A stretch of DNA of 64,000 bases, taken from contig CBDCIT010000032.1 of assembly GCA_965217615.1 (NCBI GenBank), positions 62,001 to 126,000 of the forward strand, in the 5' to 3' direction. A program made the position numbers and the translations under genes. Source of the stretch: CAVOAK01 sp965217615. GTDB lineage: Bacteria; Pseudomonadota; Alphaproteobacteria; UBA8366; CAVOAK01. The notes under the pieces were generated by a model, which saw only the letters and a program-made list of their open reading frames with translations, did no database searches and had not been told where the DNA came from. Below are positions 1 through 8,264 of the stretch, in pieces (position 1 is the stretch's first letter; every line of letters starts with the position of its first letter).

Positions 1-117
1 ACGGTGACCATTGAACTCAAGGACAGCACACTCTTAGTCCATGCGCTCAGCAAAGACGCGGCAGCGGATTTGCTGGAGGGTCAGATGGATGCACGGGTAG
101 TGCGAGTCGAGCGATGA
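1..117 (+). CDS. mnhE: MnhE/MrpE antiporter subunit, C-terminal end (partial)
   Basis: The window opens inside a reading frame that gives 38 residues and stops at 115-117. The tail has the charged, soluble character of the MnhE C-terminus, with alternating hydrophobic residues and a final VVRVER. Identification rests mainly on position: mnhF overlaps its stop codon by four bases (ATGA), the usual E-F-G order of Mrp/Mnh operons. MrpE is a small membrane subunit needed for assembly and stability of the multisubunit Na+(K+)/H+ antiporter. The N-terminal membrane part lies outside the window. Confidence 0.75.
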   Translation, partial: TVTIELKDSTLLVHALSKDAAADLLEGQMDARVVRVER

Positions 118-410
118 TGTTCGCGGTTGCAATTGCCGCCGTGCTTGTGGGCATGGGGCTCCTCCTTGTCCGCGCCATTATGGGCCCTACGGTCTACGAC
201 CGAATTCTCGCGGTTAACAGTTTCGGCACGAAGACCATGCTGATCATTGCCCTCATGGGATTCCTTAATGGCCGGCCAGACTTTCTCGACATCGCATTGT
301 TGTATGCGCTGATAAACTTCGTGGCGACGATAGCCGTGCTTAAATTTTTTCGATTCGGCAACTTGGGGCGAAGTGATAATGCCGCATCGGGCGACGGTAC
401 CGTCACATGA
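114..410 (+). CDS. mnhF: MnhF/MrpF cation/proton antiporter subunit F
   Basis: This 98-residue protein has three predicted membrane helices, at about residues 3-22, 38-55 and 60-78. It carries the family signature GPTVYDRILAVNSFGTK at about residues 24-40, so length and motif both match MrpF/MnhF. The start ATG overlaps the mnhE stop and its own stop overlaps the mnhG start (ATGA), which implies translational coupling. MrpF is one of the small hydrophobic subunits of the Mrp-type antiporter in the inner membrane. The assignment is firm at family level; which ion is exchanged cannot be read from the sequence. Confidence 0.93.
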   Translation: MMFAVAIAAVLVGMGLLLVRAIMGPTVYDRILAVNSFGTKTMLIIALMGFLNGRPDFLDIALLYALINFVATIAVLKFFRFGNLGRSDNAASGDGTVT

Positions 411-790
411 TGGTTTTCGATGTTGTTGCCTGGGCATTTCTGGTCAGCGGCTCGTTCTTCGTTGTCACTGGCGGCATCGGCATGATTCGATTGCCTGATG
501 TATACGCGCGAATGCACGCTGCAGGTCTCACCGACACACTCGGGGCAGCCCTGATCTTGGCCGGATTGATGATCCAGGCAGGCGTCAGCCTGGTCGCTGT
601 GAAGTTGGCGTTTATCGGCGTCTTTCTGTTCTTTACCGGGCCAACATCGACATACGCATTGGCGAACGCCTGCCTTGGCGGGGGGATAAAGCCGCTATCG
701 GTGGACGGTGCACCGATTGATGCAGAAAGCGACGTCTGGAACGCTGGGGGCCAGGACGCAGGAGAGGACGGAACATCGGCGTCGTCATAG
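407..790 (+). CDS. mnhG: MnhG/MrpG cation/proton antiporter subunit G
   Basis: This 127-residue protein has three hydrophobic segments, at about residues 8-27, 42-58 and 63-85. The hallmark MnhG stretch RLPDVYARMHAAGLTDTLG covers residues 28-46. A hydrophilic, acidic tail of about 35 residues follows the last helix and makes the protein slightly long for the family. It follows mnhF with a four-base overlap and precedes the DUF4040 subunit by about 20 bases. It is expected to be a structural membrane subunit of the antiporter. Confidence 0.93.
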   Translation: MMVFDVVAWAFLVSGSFFVVTGGIGMIRLPDVYARMHAAGLTDTLGAALILAGLMIQAGVSLVAVKLAFIGVFLFFTGPTSTYALANACLGGGIKPLSVDGAPIDAESDVWNAGGQDAGEDGTSASS

Positions 791-810
791 ATATTACCCT
801 CCTGACGTTT

Positions 811-1332
811 ATGGCGTCGGTGATTTGGTTCGTGGTTCGCCTGCGCAACTTATTTGCGGTTGCCATGCTGTCTGGACTCTACAGCCTGCTCGCGGCCGCA
901 TTGTTCGTACAGCTCGACGCGGTGGACGTGGCGTTTACTGAGGCGGCGGTGGGTGCGGGCATTGCTACCGTTCTGACCCTAGGGGCACTTGCGTTGACGA
1001 CGAGCCGCGAGGCGATTCCGGAACGCGTGCCGCTCCTGCCGATCTTCATTGTCTTAATTGTTGGCGCGGCGTTGGTTTACGGCAGTCTGGATATGCCACT
1101 CTATGGCGATCCATCCGCGCCGGCCCATCTCCACGTTGCGCCACACTACATCGCGAACTCTCTGAGCGAGACTGGCATTCCCAATATGGTGACGGCTGTG
1201 CTCGCCAGCTATCGAGGCTACGACACGCTCGGCGAGGTAACGGTCATCTTCACTGCTGGCGTTGGCGTCTTGGTGTTGTTGGGAGTCGCGTTAAAGGCAG
1301 CGGCATCCGGCGGGCAGGACGCAGACAAATGA
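811..1332 (+). CDS. DUF4040/MbhDE-like antiporter subunit (detached C-terminal part of MrpA)
   Basis: This 173-residue polytopic protein has two recognisable parts. Residues about 10-70 match the DUF4040/MbhD type, with the conserved AFTEAAVGAGIATVL block. Residues about 115-165 match the MrpA C-terminal/MbhE type, with NMVTAVLASYRGYDTLGE followed by VTVIFTAGVGV. In classical Bacillus-type operons these segments are fused to the end of the large MrpA protein; here they form a free-standing gene, as in archaeal Mbh/Mbx-type complexes. The frame stays open upstream to about 775 without another ATG, so an alternative non-ATG start giving a longer first helix is possible. The stop overlaps the mnhB start. 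Confidence 0.85.
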   Translation: MASVIWFVVRLRNLFAVAMLSGLYSLLAAALFVQLDAVDVAFTEAAVGAGIATVLTLGALALTTSREAIPERVPLLPIFIVLIVGAALVYGSLDMPLYGDPSAPAHLHVAPHYIANSLSETGIPNMVTAVLASYRGYDTLGEVTVIFTAGVGVLVLLGVALKAAASGGQDADK

Positions 1333-1745
1333 CGCACTTCATGATCCTGCGGGTGGTTGCCAAGCTGCTGATACCGTTCATTTTGTTGTATGCGCTCTAT
1401 GTTCAGTTCCACGGTGATTTCGGGCCGGGTGGCGGATTTCAAGCAGGTGTGATCTTCGCGGTTGCGTTCATTCTCTACGCGCTCCTTTACGGCGTGGACA
1501 TTGCGACCAAGGTTGTGCCGGACTGGGCTACCAGGTGGGGCTTGGCGCTCGGCGTATTGATCTTTGCCGGCACAGGCGTGGCCGGGCTCCTGCGCCAGGG
1601 CGAATATCTGAACTACTCTGTACTTCGCGATGATCCAGTCGCCGGCCAACATCTTGGTATCTTGCTGATCGAATTTGGCGTCGGCCTTACGGTCGCTTGC
1701 GCCATGATTTCCATCTTCTTTGCGTTTGCCCGCCGACCGCGCTGA
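1329..1745 (+). CDS. mnhB: MnhB/MrpB cation/proton antiporter subunit B
   Basis: This 138-residue protein has four membrane segments. The MnhB-domain pattern appears near the N-terminus (LLYALYVQFHGDFGPGGGFQ, about residues 18-37), where the glycine-rich GPGGGFQ turn between helices 1 and 2 is diagnostic. It starts inside the stop of the preceding gene and is followed by mnhC after eight bases. In the Mrp complex MrpB packs against the C-terminal part of MrpA. The family call is secure. Confidence 0.92.
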   Translation: MTHFMILRVVAKLLIPFILLYALYVQFHGDFGPGGGFQAGVIFAVAFILYALLYGVDIATKVVPDWATRWGLALGVLIFAGTGVAGLLRQGEYLNYSVLRDDPVAGQHLGILLIEFGVGLTVACAMISIFFAFARRPR

Positions 1746-1753
1746 CGACCGCC

Positions 1754-2107
1754 ATGGAACTCCCCGGTCTCTATAACTACTGGATCGTCATCGGATTGAT
1801 GATGGGCGGGCTCTACATCGTCATCAGCCGGCACAACTTGGTTAAGAAGTTGGTCGGGCTGACTATCTTTCAGGCATCGGTGTTTGTGTTCTACATCACC
1901 ATCGGCAAGGTCGCCGGCGGCACGGCGCCGATTACGATCGGCACGGCGGAGACATACTCAAATCCGCTGCCGCACGTGCTGATTCTGACAGCGATCGTTG
2001 TCGGAGTCTCGACGATGGCCGTGGGTCTGGCGCTGGTGGTTCGCATCAAGGAAGAGTATGGCGCAATCGAGGAAGACGAGATCAATAGGCAGGACAACAA
2101 CCGGTGA
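1754..2107 (+). CDS. mnhC: MnhC/MrpC (NuoK-like) antiporter subunit C
   Basis: This NuoK-like subunit is about 117 residues long with three membrane helices. The frame is open further upstream, but the ATG at 1754 (MELPGLYNYW) gives the normal MrpC length and lies just after the mnhB stop, whereas an upstream ATG at 1697 would add a non-family N-terminus inside mnhB. The segment LVKKLVGLTIFQASVFVFYI matches the first part of helix 2 in MrpC/NuoK, and the last helix reads ILTAIVVGVSTMAVGLALV. The C-terminal tail is acidic. The stop overlaps the GTG start of mnhD. Confidence 0.92.
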   Translation: MELPGLYNYWIVIGLMMGGLYIVISRHNLVKKLVGLTIFQASVFVFYITIGKVAGGTAPITIGTAETYSNPLPHVLILTAIVVGVSTMAVGLALVVRIKEEYGAIEEDEINRQDNNR

Positions 2108-3582
2108 TCTCGGTTCATCTGCCGATTCTACCGGTCGTGGTTCCTCTGCTGGCGGCACCGGTATGTCTGCTGCTGAGGCACGCCTCGCGAACTTATTGGC
2201 TAGCTCTTGTTGCGAGCTGGCTGACCTTTCTTATCGTCGTGTTGCTGCTGCTTCAGACCATGGAGACCGGGCCGCTGTCCTATGCAATCGGCGGATGGGC
2301 ACCTCCGTGGGGAATTGAGTACCGGGTCGATAGTCTGAACGCCTTTGTGCTGTTGTTCGTGTCGGCCCTTGGGGCTGTTGTCGCGACCGCTTCCCACCCT
2401 AGCGTGACACGCGAGATTGGACCCGATCGCGCCTATCTTTTCTATTGTTGTTTTCTTCTTTTCGAGACGGGGTTGCTCGGTGTCGCGGCAACGGGCGACG
2501 CGTTCAACCTCTTCGTCTTCCTTGAGGTCGCCTCGCTCGCCTCCTACATTTTGGTTTCCTTCGGCCGCGATCGGCGGGCGTTGGCGGCCGCCTATCGCTA
2601 TCTGATCCTGGGCACGATCGGCGCGACCTTTTACCTGATTGGCGTCGGGCTGCTCTATCAGGCGACCGGCACTTTGAATTTCGCTGATCTCGCTGAGCGC
2701 GTGCCTTTGTTGAGCGACAGCCGAACGATTCGCGCTGCATTCGCGTTTCTTACGGTCGGAATTTCACTGAAGCTGGCATTGTTTCCGCTGCACTTGTGGC
2801 TCCCTAACGCCTATGCATTTGCACCCTCGATCGTAACCGCCCTGCTGGCAGGGACCGCAACCAAGGTCGCACTCTACGTTTTGCTGCGGATCTTCTTTAC
2901 GCTCTTCGGTGGCAGCTTTGCGTTCGACGCCTTGGCGGTCGAAGTGATCCTTATCCCGCTAGCAATAGCGGCCGTGTTCGTAGGATCGGCCGCGGCAATC
3001 TTCGAGAACGATGTCAAACGCATGTTGGCTTATTCCTCGATCGCACAGATCGGATACATGGTGCTTGGTATCGCAGTGGCGACCGTCCTGGGTCTGACCG
3101 GGAGCATCGTCCACATGTTCAATCACGCGGTGATCAAGACGGCCTTGTTTCTGGCCCTCGCCTGCGCGGTTTGGAGAGTGGGGCCGCCAACGCTTGATGC
3201 GATCGCCGGGCTCGGCCGGCGTATGCCGCTAACGATGGGGGCATTCGTCCTCGCCGGCATGAGCCTGATCGGTGTGCCGGGCACGGCCGGATTTGTGTCC
3301 AAATGGTATTTGGTCATCGGCGCGCTGGAACGAGACTGGTGGTGGATCGCGTTGGTCATCGTTTTCGGGTCGCTGCTCTCGGTCGTCTATGTTTGGCGGA
3401 TTGTTGAGGTTTCGTATTTCCGGTCTGTGCCCGAAGGGGCGCCAAGCGGCGAGGCGCCGCTCCTCATGCTCGTCCCGACATGGGGGCTCGTCGCGGCCAG
3501 CTTCTATTTTGGGATCGATACGCGGCACAGCGTCGGCATAGCGCGGCTCGCGGCGGAGACCCTACTGGGACTTGTGCCGTGA
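2104..3582 (+). CDS. mnhD: MnhD/MrpD proton-translocating antiporter subunit D
   Basis: This 492-residue, roughly 14-helix protein belongs to the proton-conducting ND2/ND4/ND5 family (Proton_antipo_M). The residues expected of an antiporter-like channel are present: Glu141 in the helix around FVFLEVASL, Lys223 in GISLKLALFPLHLWLP, and Lys254 in the following helix. The start is a GTG that overlaps the mnhC stop. The last codons overlap the GTG of the next gene, another four-base coupling. It is expected to form one of the ion-conducting half channels of the antiporter. Confidence 0.92.
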   Translation: MISVHLPILPVVVPLLAAPVCLLLRHASRTYWLALVASWLTFLIVVLLLLQTMETGPLSYAIGGWAPPWGIEYRVDSLNAFVLLFVSALGAVVATASHPSVTREIGPDRAYLFYCCFLLFETGLLGVAATGDAFNLFVFLEVASLASYILVSFGRDRRALAAAYRYLILGTIGATFYLIGVGLLYQATGTLNFADLAERVPLLSDSRTIRAAFAFLTVGISLKLALFPLHLWLPNAYAFAPSIVTALLAGTATKVALYVLLRIFFTLFGGSFAFDALAVEVILIPLAIAAVFVGSAAAIFENDVKRMLAYSSIAQIGYMVLGIAVATVLGLTGSIVHMFNHAVIKTALFLALACAVWRVGPPTLDAIAGLGRRMPLTMGAFVLAGMSLIGVPGTAGFVSKWYLVIGALERDWWWIALVIVFGSLLSVVYVWRIVEVSYFRSVPEGAPSGEAPLLMLVPTWGLVAASFYFGIDTRHSVGIARLAAETLLGLVP

Positions 3583-5045
3583 GCGGCTCGGCTTTGCTCC
3601 TAGGCGCACTCATCACACCATGGGTCGGGGCTGCCCTCATCTCATTGTGCGGGCGGTCGCCAAATTTGCGGGAAGCCATAACGTTGTTATGCGCCGTGAC
3701 CCTATTCGGCTTCGTCGTCGCGCTCGTTTTGCTGGTCCTGTCCGGTGGTGGCGCCGAATTGAGACTCTTGGAAGTCTTTCCTGGCGTCAGCATTGCCTTT
3801 TCAACCGAGCCGCTTGGGCTGTTGTTTGCGTTGATCGCCTCGTCGTTATGGATTCTCACCTCAATCTATTCGGTTGGCTATATGCGGGCCCGCAGCGAAC
3901 CGCATCAGACAAGGTTCTACGTCTTCTTTGCAATCGCCCTCGCCAGCGCAACGGGCGTCGCGCTGGCCGACAATATGTTGACGCTATTTCTGGCCTACGA
4001 AGTTTTGACGCTATCGACATATCCCTTGGTGACGCACTCGGGCGATGAGCAGTCCATGCGGGCCGGACGGACCTATCTGGGTCTTCTTCTTGGGACCTCG
4101 CTCGGACTGCAGCTCTTAGCGATTCTTTGGACCTGGCAGATCGCCGGGACTCTTGATTTCCAGGATGGTGGAATCCTCGAAGGCAACATCTCTGGTGCTA
4201 TGGCCGGCCTCTTGTTGCTGCTCTATGTCTACGGCATCGGCAAAGCAGCGCTGATGCCTTTGCACCGCTGGTTGCCCGCGGCGATGATCGCACCGACCCC
4301 GGTAAGTGCGCTCCTGCACGCTGTCGCTGTGGTCAAGGCGGGCGTATTCACGATTCTCAAAGTCGTGATCTACATTTTCGGCCTCGATTTTCTGAAAAGC
4401 CTCGAAATGAGCCAATGGCTCATGTATGCCGCGGCGGCGACCATTCTGATTGCCTCGCTCGTTGCTCTAAATCAGGACAACCTGAAGGCGCGGTTGGCCT
4501 ACTCAACCATCAGCCAGCTTGGTTATGTGGTTCTCGGAGCGTTGCTTGCTAACGCGGCCGGCATCATTGGCGGAGGGCTGCAAATCGGCATGCACGCGTT
4601 TGGCAAGATTACCCTGTTTTTTTGTTCGGGCGCGATCTTGGTTGCCACGGGTAAAACCCAGATCAGTGAGATGCGCGGCCTGGGAAGGTCGATGCCGATT
4701 ACAATGTCGGCATTTCTGATAGGGGCGTTGAGCGTCGTCGGATTGCCGCCGATGGGCGGGCTGTGGAGCAAGTGGCATCTGGCCCTTGGCGCGCTGGACA
4801 GCGGCCAACTTGCGATGCTTGCGGTTCTTCTCATCAGCTCGATGTTGAACCTCGCCTATCTGATGCCGATTCCGATTCGTGCGTTTTTCAGTCCGGCCGA
4901 AGGATCCGACGACGACCACGTCAGTGAGGCGCCTACCGCCTGTTTGATTGCACTGTCGCTTTCGGCCATGGGCTGCATCGTGCTGTTCTTCTTTCCCGAA
5001 CCGCTGTTCGATTTGTTGCGCCTGATCCCGCTGGCGGCGAGATAA
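3579..5045 (+). CDS. Second proton-conducting ND4/ND5-family subunit of the Mrp cluster
   Basis: This is a polytopic protein of about 488 residues in the same superfamily as MnhD. The start used is the GTG at 3579 (MSGSALLLGALITPW); an ATG further upstream would put an unrelated sequence inside mnhD. It has the buried-Glu helix (FLAYEVLTLSTYPLV), the GKAALMPLHRWLP segment and the NuoL/MrpA-like HAVAVVKAGVF helix. With no full-length MrpA in the visible operon, this and the 5349-7037 product may jointly replace the MrpA N-terminal module. That substitution is inference; the family assignment is clear. Confidence 0.88.
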   Translation: MSGSALLLGALITPWVGAALISLCGRSPNLREAITLLCAVTLFGFVVALVLLVLSGGGAELRLLEVFPGVSIAFSTEPLGLLFALIASSLWILTSIYSVGYMRARSEPHQTRFYVFFAIALASATGVALADNMLTLFLAYEVLTLSTYPLVTHSGDEQSMRAGRTYLGLLLGTSLGLQLLAILWTWQIAGTLDFQDGGILEGNISGAMAGLLLLLYVYGIGKAALMPLHRWLPAAMIAPTPVSALLHAVAVVKAGVFTILKVVIYIFGLDFLKSLEMSQWLMYAAAATILIASLVALNQDNLKARLAYSTISQLGYVVLGALLANAAGIIGGGLQIGMHAFGKITLFFCSGAILVATGKTQISEMRGLGRSMPITMSAFLIGALSVVGLPPMGGLWSKWHLALGALDSGQLAMLAVLLISSMLNLAYLMPIPIRAFFSPAEGSDDDHVSEAPTACLIALSLSAMGCIVLFFFPEPLFDLLRLIPLAAR

Positions 5046-5050
5046 CCTGC

Positions 5051-5356
5051 ATGTCAGATCAACCACCCGATACCGACGCAGAGGTCACGACCAGACAGCC
5101 GCCTGAGCAGCTCCGGTTTTTCGATAGGCCGGGCAATGTAAAGCGCACGCTTGGCACGCTTTACGCGATCTGCGCGCTCGCGCTCGGTCTTGATTTTGTC
5201 ATCGAGCGCCACGTCGAGCATCCCTGGGAGGCCTTGTTCGGATTTCACGCGCTTTACGGTTTCGTCGTCTGCATCACGCTCGTGCTGACCGCCAAGGAGC
5301 TACGAAAGATCGTCATGCGGTCGAAGGAATATTACGACGGAGACGGCGATGGTTGA
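5051..5356 (+). CDS. Small two-helix membrane protein of unknown function inside the Mrp operon
   Basis: This 101-residue protein has a Pro/Glu/Thr-rich hydrophilic N-terminus (about 1-30), two hydrophobic segments (about 35-55 and 65-83) and a charged C-terminal tail ending in an acidic Asp-Gly repeat. The motif FFDRPGNVKRTLGTLYAICA leads into the first helix. It is translated from the gap between two ND-family genes, five bases after one stop and overlapping the next start by eight bases, so it is almost certainly co-expressed with the antiporter. I do not recognise a named family. A structural or assembly role is a guess from context. Confidence 0.75.
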   Translation: MSDQPPDTDAEVTTRQPPEQLRFFDRPGNVKRTLGTLYAICALALGLDFVIERHVEHPWEALFGFHALYGFVVCITLVLTAKELRKIVMRSKEYYDGDGDG

Positions 5357-7037
5357 ATTGCCGCCGTTTATCTTCTTTGTAGGGGGCGCCGTTCTCGTCG
5401 CGGCGACACGTGGATCGCTCCGCGCAATTATTCTACTCGCAGTTCCAGTCGTTAGCGCGATTAGCCTGTTCGGTATCCCGGACGGGTCCCACTTCAACGT
5501 CGCGCTTTTTGATTATGAGCTGCAGCTCCTGCGGGTCGACAAACTGAGCTTGCTGTTTGGCTATTTGTTTCATCTGGCAGCACTGATCGTGGTCATCTAT
5601 TCGCTTCACGTACGCGACACGGTGCAGCATGTCTCCGGGCTGGTTTACGCGGGCGGCGCGCTTGCCGCTGTCTTCGCAGGCGACCTCATAACGCTGTTCC
5701 TGGCCTGGGAAGCACTCGCGGTGTCCTCGGTATTCTTGATATTGGCACGGCGAACGCCGCGCGCGCAGACCGCGGCCATGCGCTATCTCGCAATCCAGGT
5801 TGTGTCAGGATTGATCCTGCTTGCCGGTGTTCTGGTGCGGTTGAACGAGATGGGATCCACCGCCTTCACGTTTATTGGGCTCGATGGTCCGGGGGGCCTT
5901 TTGATCTTCGTTGCCTTCGGTATCAAGTGCGCTTTCCCGCTGTTGCACAACTGGTTGACCGACGCGTATCCCGAAGCGACCGCGACCGGGGCGGTGTTTC
6001 TGAGCGCATTTACCACCAAGGTTGCGGTTTATGCCTTGGCCAGGGGATTCCCCGGTACCGAGGTGCTCGTCTACATCGGCGCCGTCATGACGCTGTTCCC
6101 GATCTTCTACGCCGTCATCGAAAACGACCTTCGGCGAGTGCTCGCCTATTCGATGATCAATCAGCTCGGCTTCATGGTGTGCGGTATCGGACTTGGCACC
6201 GCACTAGCCATCAACGGCGCGGTCAGCCATGCCTTCAACGATGTAATTTTCAAGAGCTTGCTGTTCATGTCGATGGGCGCCGTGTTGCGCCAGACTGGTC
6301 GGATCAACGGCAGCGAACTGGGTGGTCTTTATAAGACAATGCCGTTCACGACTGGCCTGTGTATTGTCGGCGCGCTTTCAATTTCGGCCTTTCCCCTGTT
6401 CTCGGGCTTCGTCTCGAAATCCATGGTGATGGTGGCAGCGCTCGAAGAAGGCCATCCCGTGGTCTGGCTGGGGCTGCTGTTTGCCTCGGCAGGCGTCTTT
6501 CACCATGCCGGGATCAAGATCCCGTTTTTTGCATTCTTCGCACATGATTCCGGAATACGAACACGCGATCCGTCGTTCAACATGCTGCTCGCCATGGGGG
6601 TTGCAGCGCTGATTTGCATCTTCAACGGCGTCTGGCCTTGGCTATTGTATGACCTGTTGCCCTTTCCGGTCGTCTACGAGCCCTTTACGGCGACCCATGT
6701 GCTTGTGCAGTGTCAACTCCTGTTCTTTTCTGCACTGGCCTTCGCCTGGCTCAAGCTTTCGGGCCTCTACCCGCCTGAACTGCAGGGCGTCAACATCGAT
6801 GCGGAGTGGGTGTACCGCAAGCCTCTCAAATGGCTTGCCGCGACGACGATGCGGGCCGGTAGCCGATGGCATACCGTGATGCTCGATGCCTTTAGCCGAC
6901 GCTTGGCTTGGGTCGGCCGTCTTGCATACAGGCATTCCGGTCCACAGGGCGTTCTCGGGCGAACCATGGAGACCGGCTGGGCCGCCTTGTGGGTGGCGAT
7001 CCTGCTGGCCGCAAGCCTACTGCTGTATTACTTGTGA
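5349..7037 (+). CDS. Third proton-conducting ND-family subunit (Na+/H+ antiporter subunit D-like)
   Basis: This 562-residue polytopic protein is longer than MnhD. It has the antiporter-like core: a buried Glu in FLAWEALAVSS, Lys in GIKCAFPLLHNWLTDAYPEA and a second Lys in FLSAFTTKVAVYALAR. After the core there is a C-terminal extension of about 120 residues with a soluble stretch (WVYRKPLKWLAATTMRAG) and a final helix ending LLLYYL. It starts within the end of the small unknown gene and is the last gene of the operon. Three ND-type subunits in one Mrp locus is more than the standard A plus D. Confidence 0.87.
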   Translation: MVELPPFIFFVGGAVLVAATRGSLRAIILLAVPVVSAISLFGIPDGSHFNVALFDYELQLLRVDKLSLLFGYLFHLAALIVVIYSLHVRDTVQHVSGLVYAGGALAAVFAGDLITLFLAWEALAVSSVFLILARRTPRAQTAAMRYLAIQVVSGLILLAGVLVRLNEMGSTAFTFIGLDGPGGLLIFVAFGIKCAFPLLHNWLTDAYPEATATGAVFLSAFTTKVAVYALARGFPGTEVLVYIGAVMTLFPIFYAVIENDLRRVLAYSMINQLGFMVCGIGLGTALAINGAVSHAFNDVIFKSLLFMSMGAVLRQTGRINGSELGGLYKTMPFTTGLCIVGALSISAFPLFSGFVSKSMVMVAALEEGHPVVWLGLLFASAGVFHHAGIKIPFFAFFAHDSGIRTRDPSFNMLLAMGVAALICIFNGVWPWLLYDLLPFPVVYEPFTATHVLVQCQLLFFSALAFAWLKLSGLYPPELQGVNIDAEWVYRKPLKWLAATTMRAGSRWHTVMLDAFSRRLAWVGRLAYRHSGPQGVLGRTMETGWAALWVAILLAASLLLYYL

Positions 7038-7094
7038 GGGGTCGCGGTACGGACCAGCGGTACTGTTCGACGCCGACATTCGGGAGGAAGGAAG

Positions 7095-7577
7095 ATGAAG
7101 CTCTTGACCCAACCGTTGACACAGGATTCGTTCGAACCCTTTGGTCAGGTATTTACAGCGCCCGAACAGCCGGGCCGCGACCGCAACAAGGCCAAGCTTG
7201 AGAATCTCAGAGCCGCCGCGCCGCCGATACTTTCGGTATTTCATGTGGAACCAAGTCCGATGCCGCTCACCATCGACAATATGGAGCGGCACGAGTTCTC
7301 ATCGCAGAGCTTCATGCCGCTCGATGTGGTGAACTATCTGGCCGTTGTCGCGCCGCCGGACAGCGCGGGTAAACTTGATCCGAACGATATTCGCGCCTTC
7401 GTGGTGCGCGGCGATCAATGCCTCAATTTCAACGCGAATACCTGGCATTACCGGTTGACCACGCTCGACGGTACGGGCCGGTTCGCAACGCTAACCTGGC
7501 AGGACGGCGGCAACGGCGACACGGTTTTTGTCCCGCTCGAGGATCCAATCGAGATCAGTCTCGGCCCGGACACGTAA
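7095..7577 (+). CDS. Ureidoglycolate lyase family protein
   Basis: This 160-residue protein resembles AllA-type ureidoglycolate lyase (cupin-like fold), which splits ureidoglycolate into glyoxylate and urea in purine/allantoin breakdown. Typical elements are the N-terminal LTQDSFEPFGQV, the central ERHEFSSQSFMPL with its substrate-pocket His and Gln, and the C-terminal NANTWHYRLTTLDG. A GGAGGAAGG Shine-Dalgarno sits just before the ATG. No other allantoin genes are in the window, so the physiological substrate is unproven. It lies 57 bases after the Mrp operon and may be read from it. Confidence 0.82.
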   Translation: MKLLTQPLTQDSFEPFGQVFTAPEQPGRDRNKAKLENLRAAAPPILSVFHVEPSPMPLTIDNMERHEFSSQSFMPLDVVNYLAVVAPPDSAGKLDPNDIRAFVVRGDQCLNFNANTWHYRLTTLDGTGRFATLTWQDGGNGDTVFVPLEDPIEISLGPDT

Positions 7578-7581
7578 TCCC

Positions 7582-7616
7582 GCGGCTTCGGCCGCACCAT
7601 AACGCCACGGTTATGG
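7582..7616. terminator. Two hairpins between convergent genes
   Basis: A GCGGC-TTCG-GCCGC stem-loop with a classic UUCG tetraloop (7582-7595) is followed by a 7-bp stem CCATAAC/GTTATGG (7597-7616). They lie between the convergent ends of the ureidoglycolate-lyase-like gene and the VOC gene. Neither has a long T run, so termination is inferred from position and structure only. Confidence 0.45.
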
Positions 7617-8030
7617 GTTCAGCGGCCCTTTGAGTTCGACCGTGTTGCCATCGGGGTCCTCGATATAGAAGGACGGACCTGCTCCCTCGGCGCCGTAGCG
7701 CGATGCGGTCTTGCCGGCGCTGATGCCATGCTCTTGGAGATGCGCACGCAGCACACTCTCGTCGAATGGGTCGACGATCAGGCAGAGGTGATCCATGTTG
7801 CGCGCATCCTTGGTCGCAACCGCATCGCCGTCCACCGCGGGATGGCTTGTATCCACCAGATCGATCATCGAGCGACCGGCCCGCAACTGCACCAGACGCG
7901 TATCGTCGACGCGCCGCTCCTCGCGGCAACCCAATATGCCGCAATAGAATGCCAAGGCGCGCTCCATGTCGGCGACCCGCAACACGACATGGTCGATCTC
8001 CCGAACTTTGAACTGTATTGACTTCGCCAT
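7611..8030 (-). CDS. VOC (glyoxalase/fosfomycin-resistance fold) family protein
   Basis: This 139-residue protein has a single pair of VOC beta-alpha-beta-beta-beta modules. The putative metal ligands are in the usual places: His in IDHVVLRV near residue 14, His in MDHLCLIV near residue 85 and Glu in NTVELKG near residue 132. The N-terminal half has the ALAFYCGILG pattern common in this family. VOC proteins range from lyases to dioxygenases and resistance proteins, so the substrate cannot be deduced. It is convergent with the gene on its right-hand coding end and has its own promoter region upstream (8031-8264). Confidence 0.85.
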   Translation of the reverse strand: MAKSIQFKVREIDHVVLRVADMERALAFYCGILGCREERRVDDTRLVQLRAGRSMIDLVDTSHPAVDGDAVATKDARNMDHLCLIVDPFDESVLRAHLQEHGISAGKTASRYGAEGAGPSFYIEDPDGNTVELKGPLNP

Positions 8031-8264
8031 CTCGTTGCACGCTGCAGGTATTCTCAGCCCATTGGGACTATATAACCGCGGGGCGGCGCATTCACAGTAG
8101 TTCCTAGATCGCCCTACGCCAGCCGCGACCCGGAAAATCCCGTCTGCGGCTTGTATTTGTTATGAAAGGCACACTTATTATGGACGTGTGGGCGCTTGGC
8201 ATTGTGGCAGGAAGTGCTGCAGTTCATACCTGGGAAGTGAGATTGGGGGACGATCTATCGCGCA

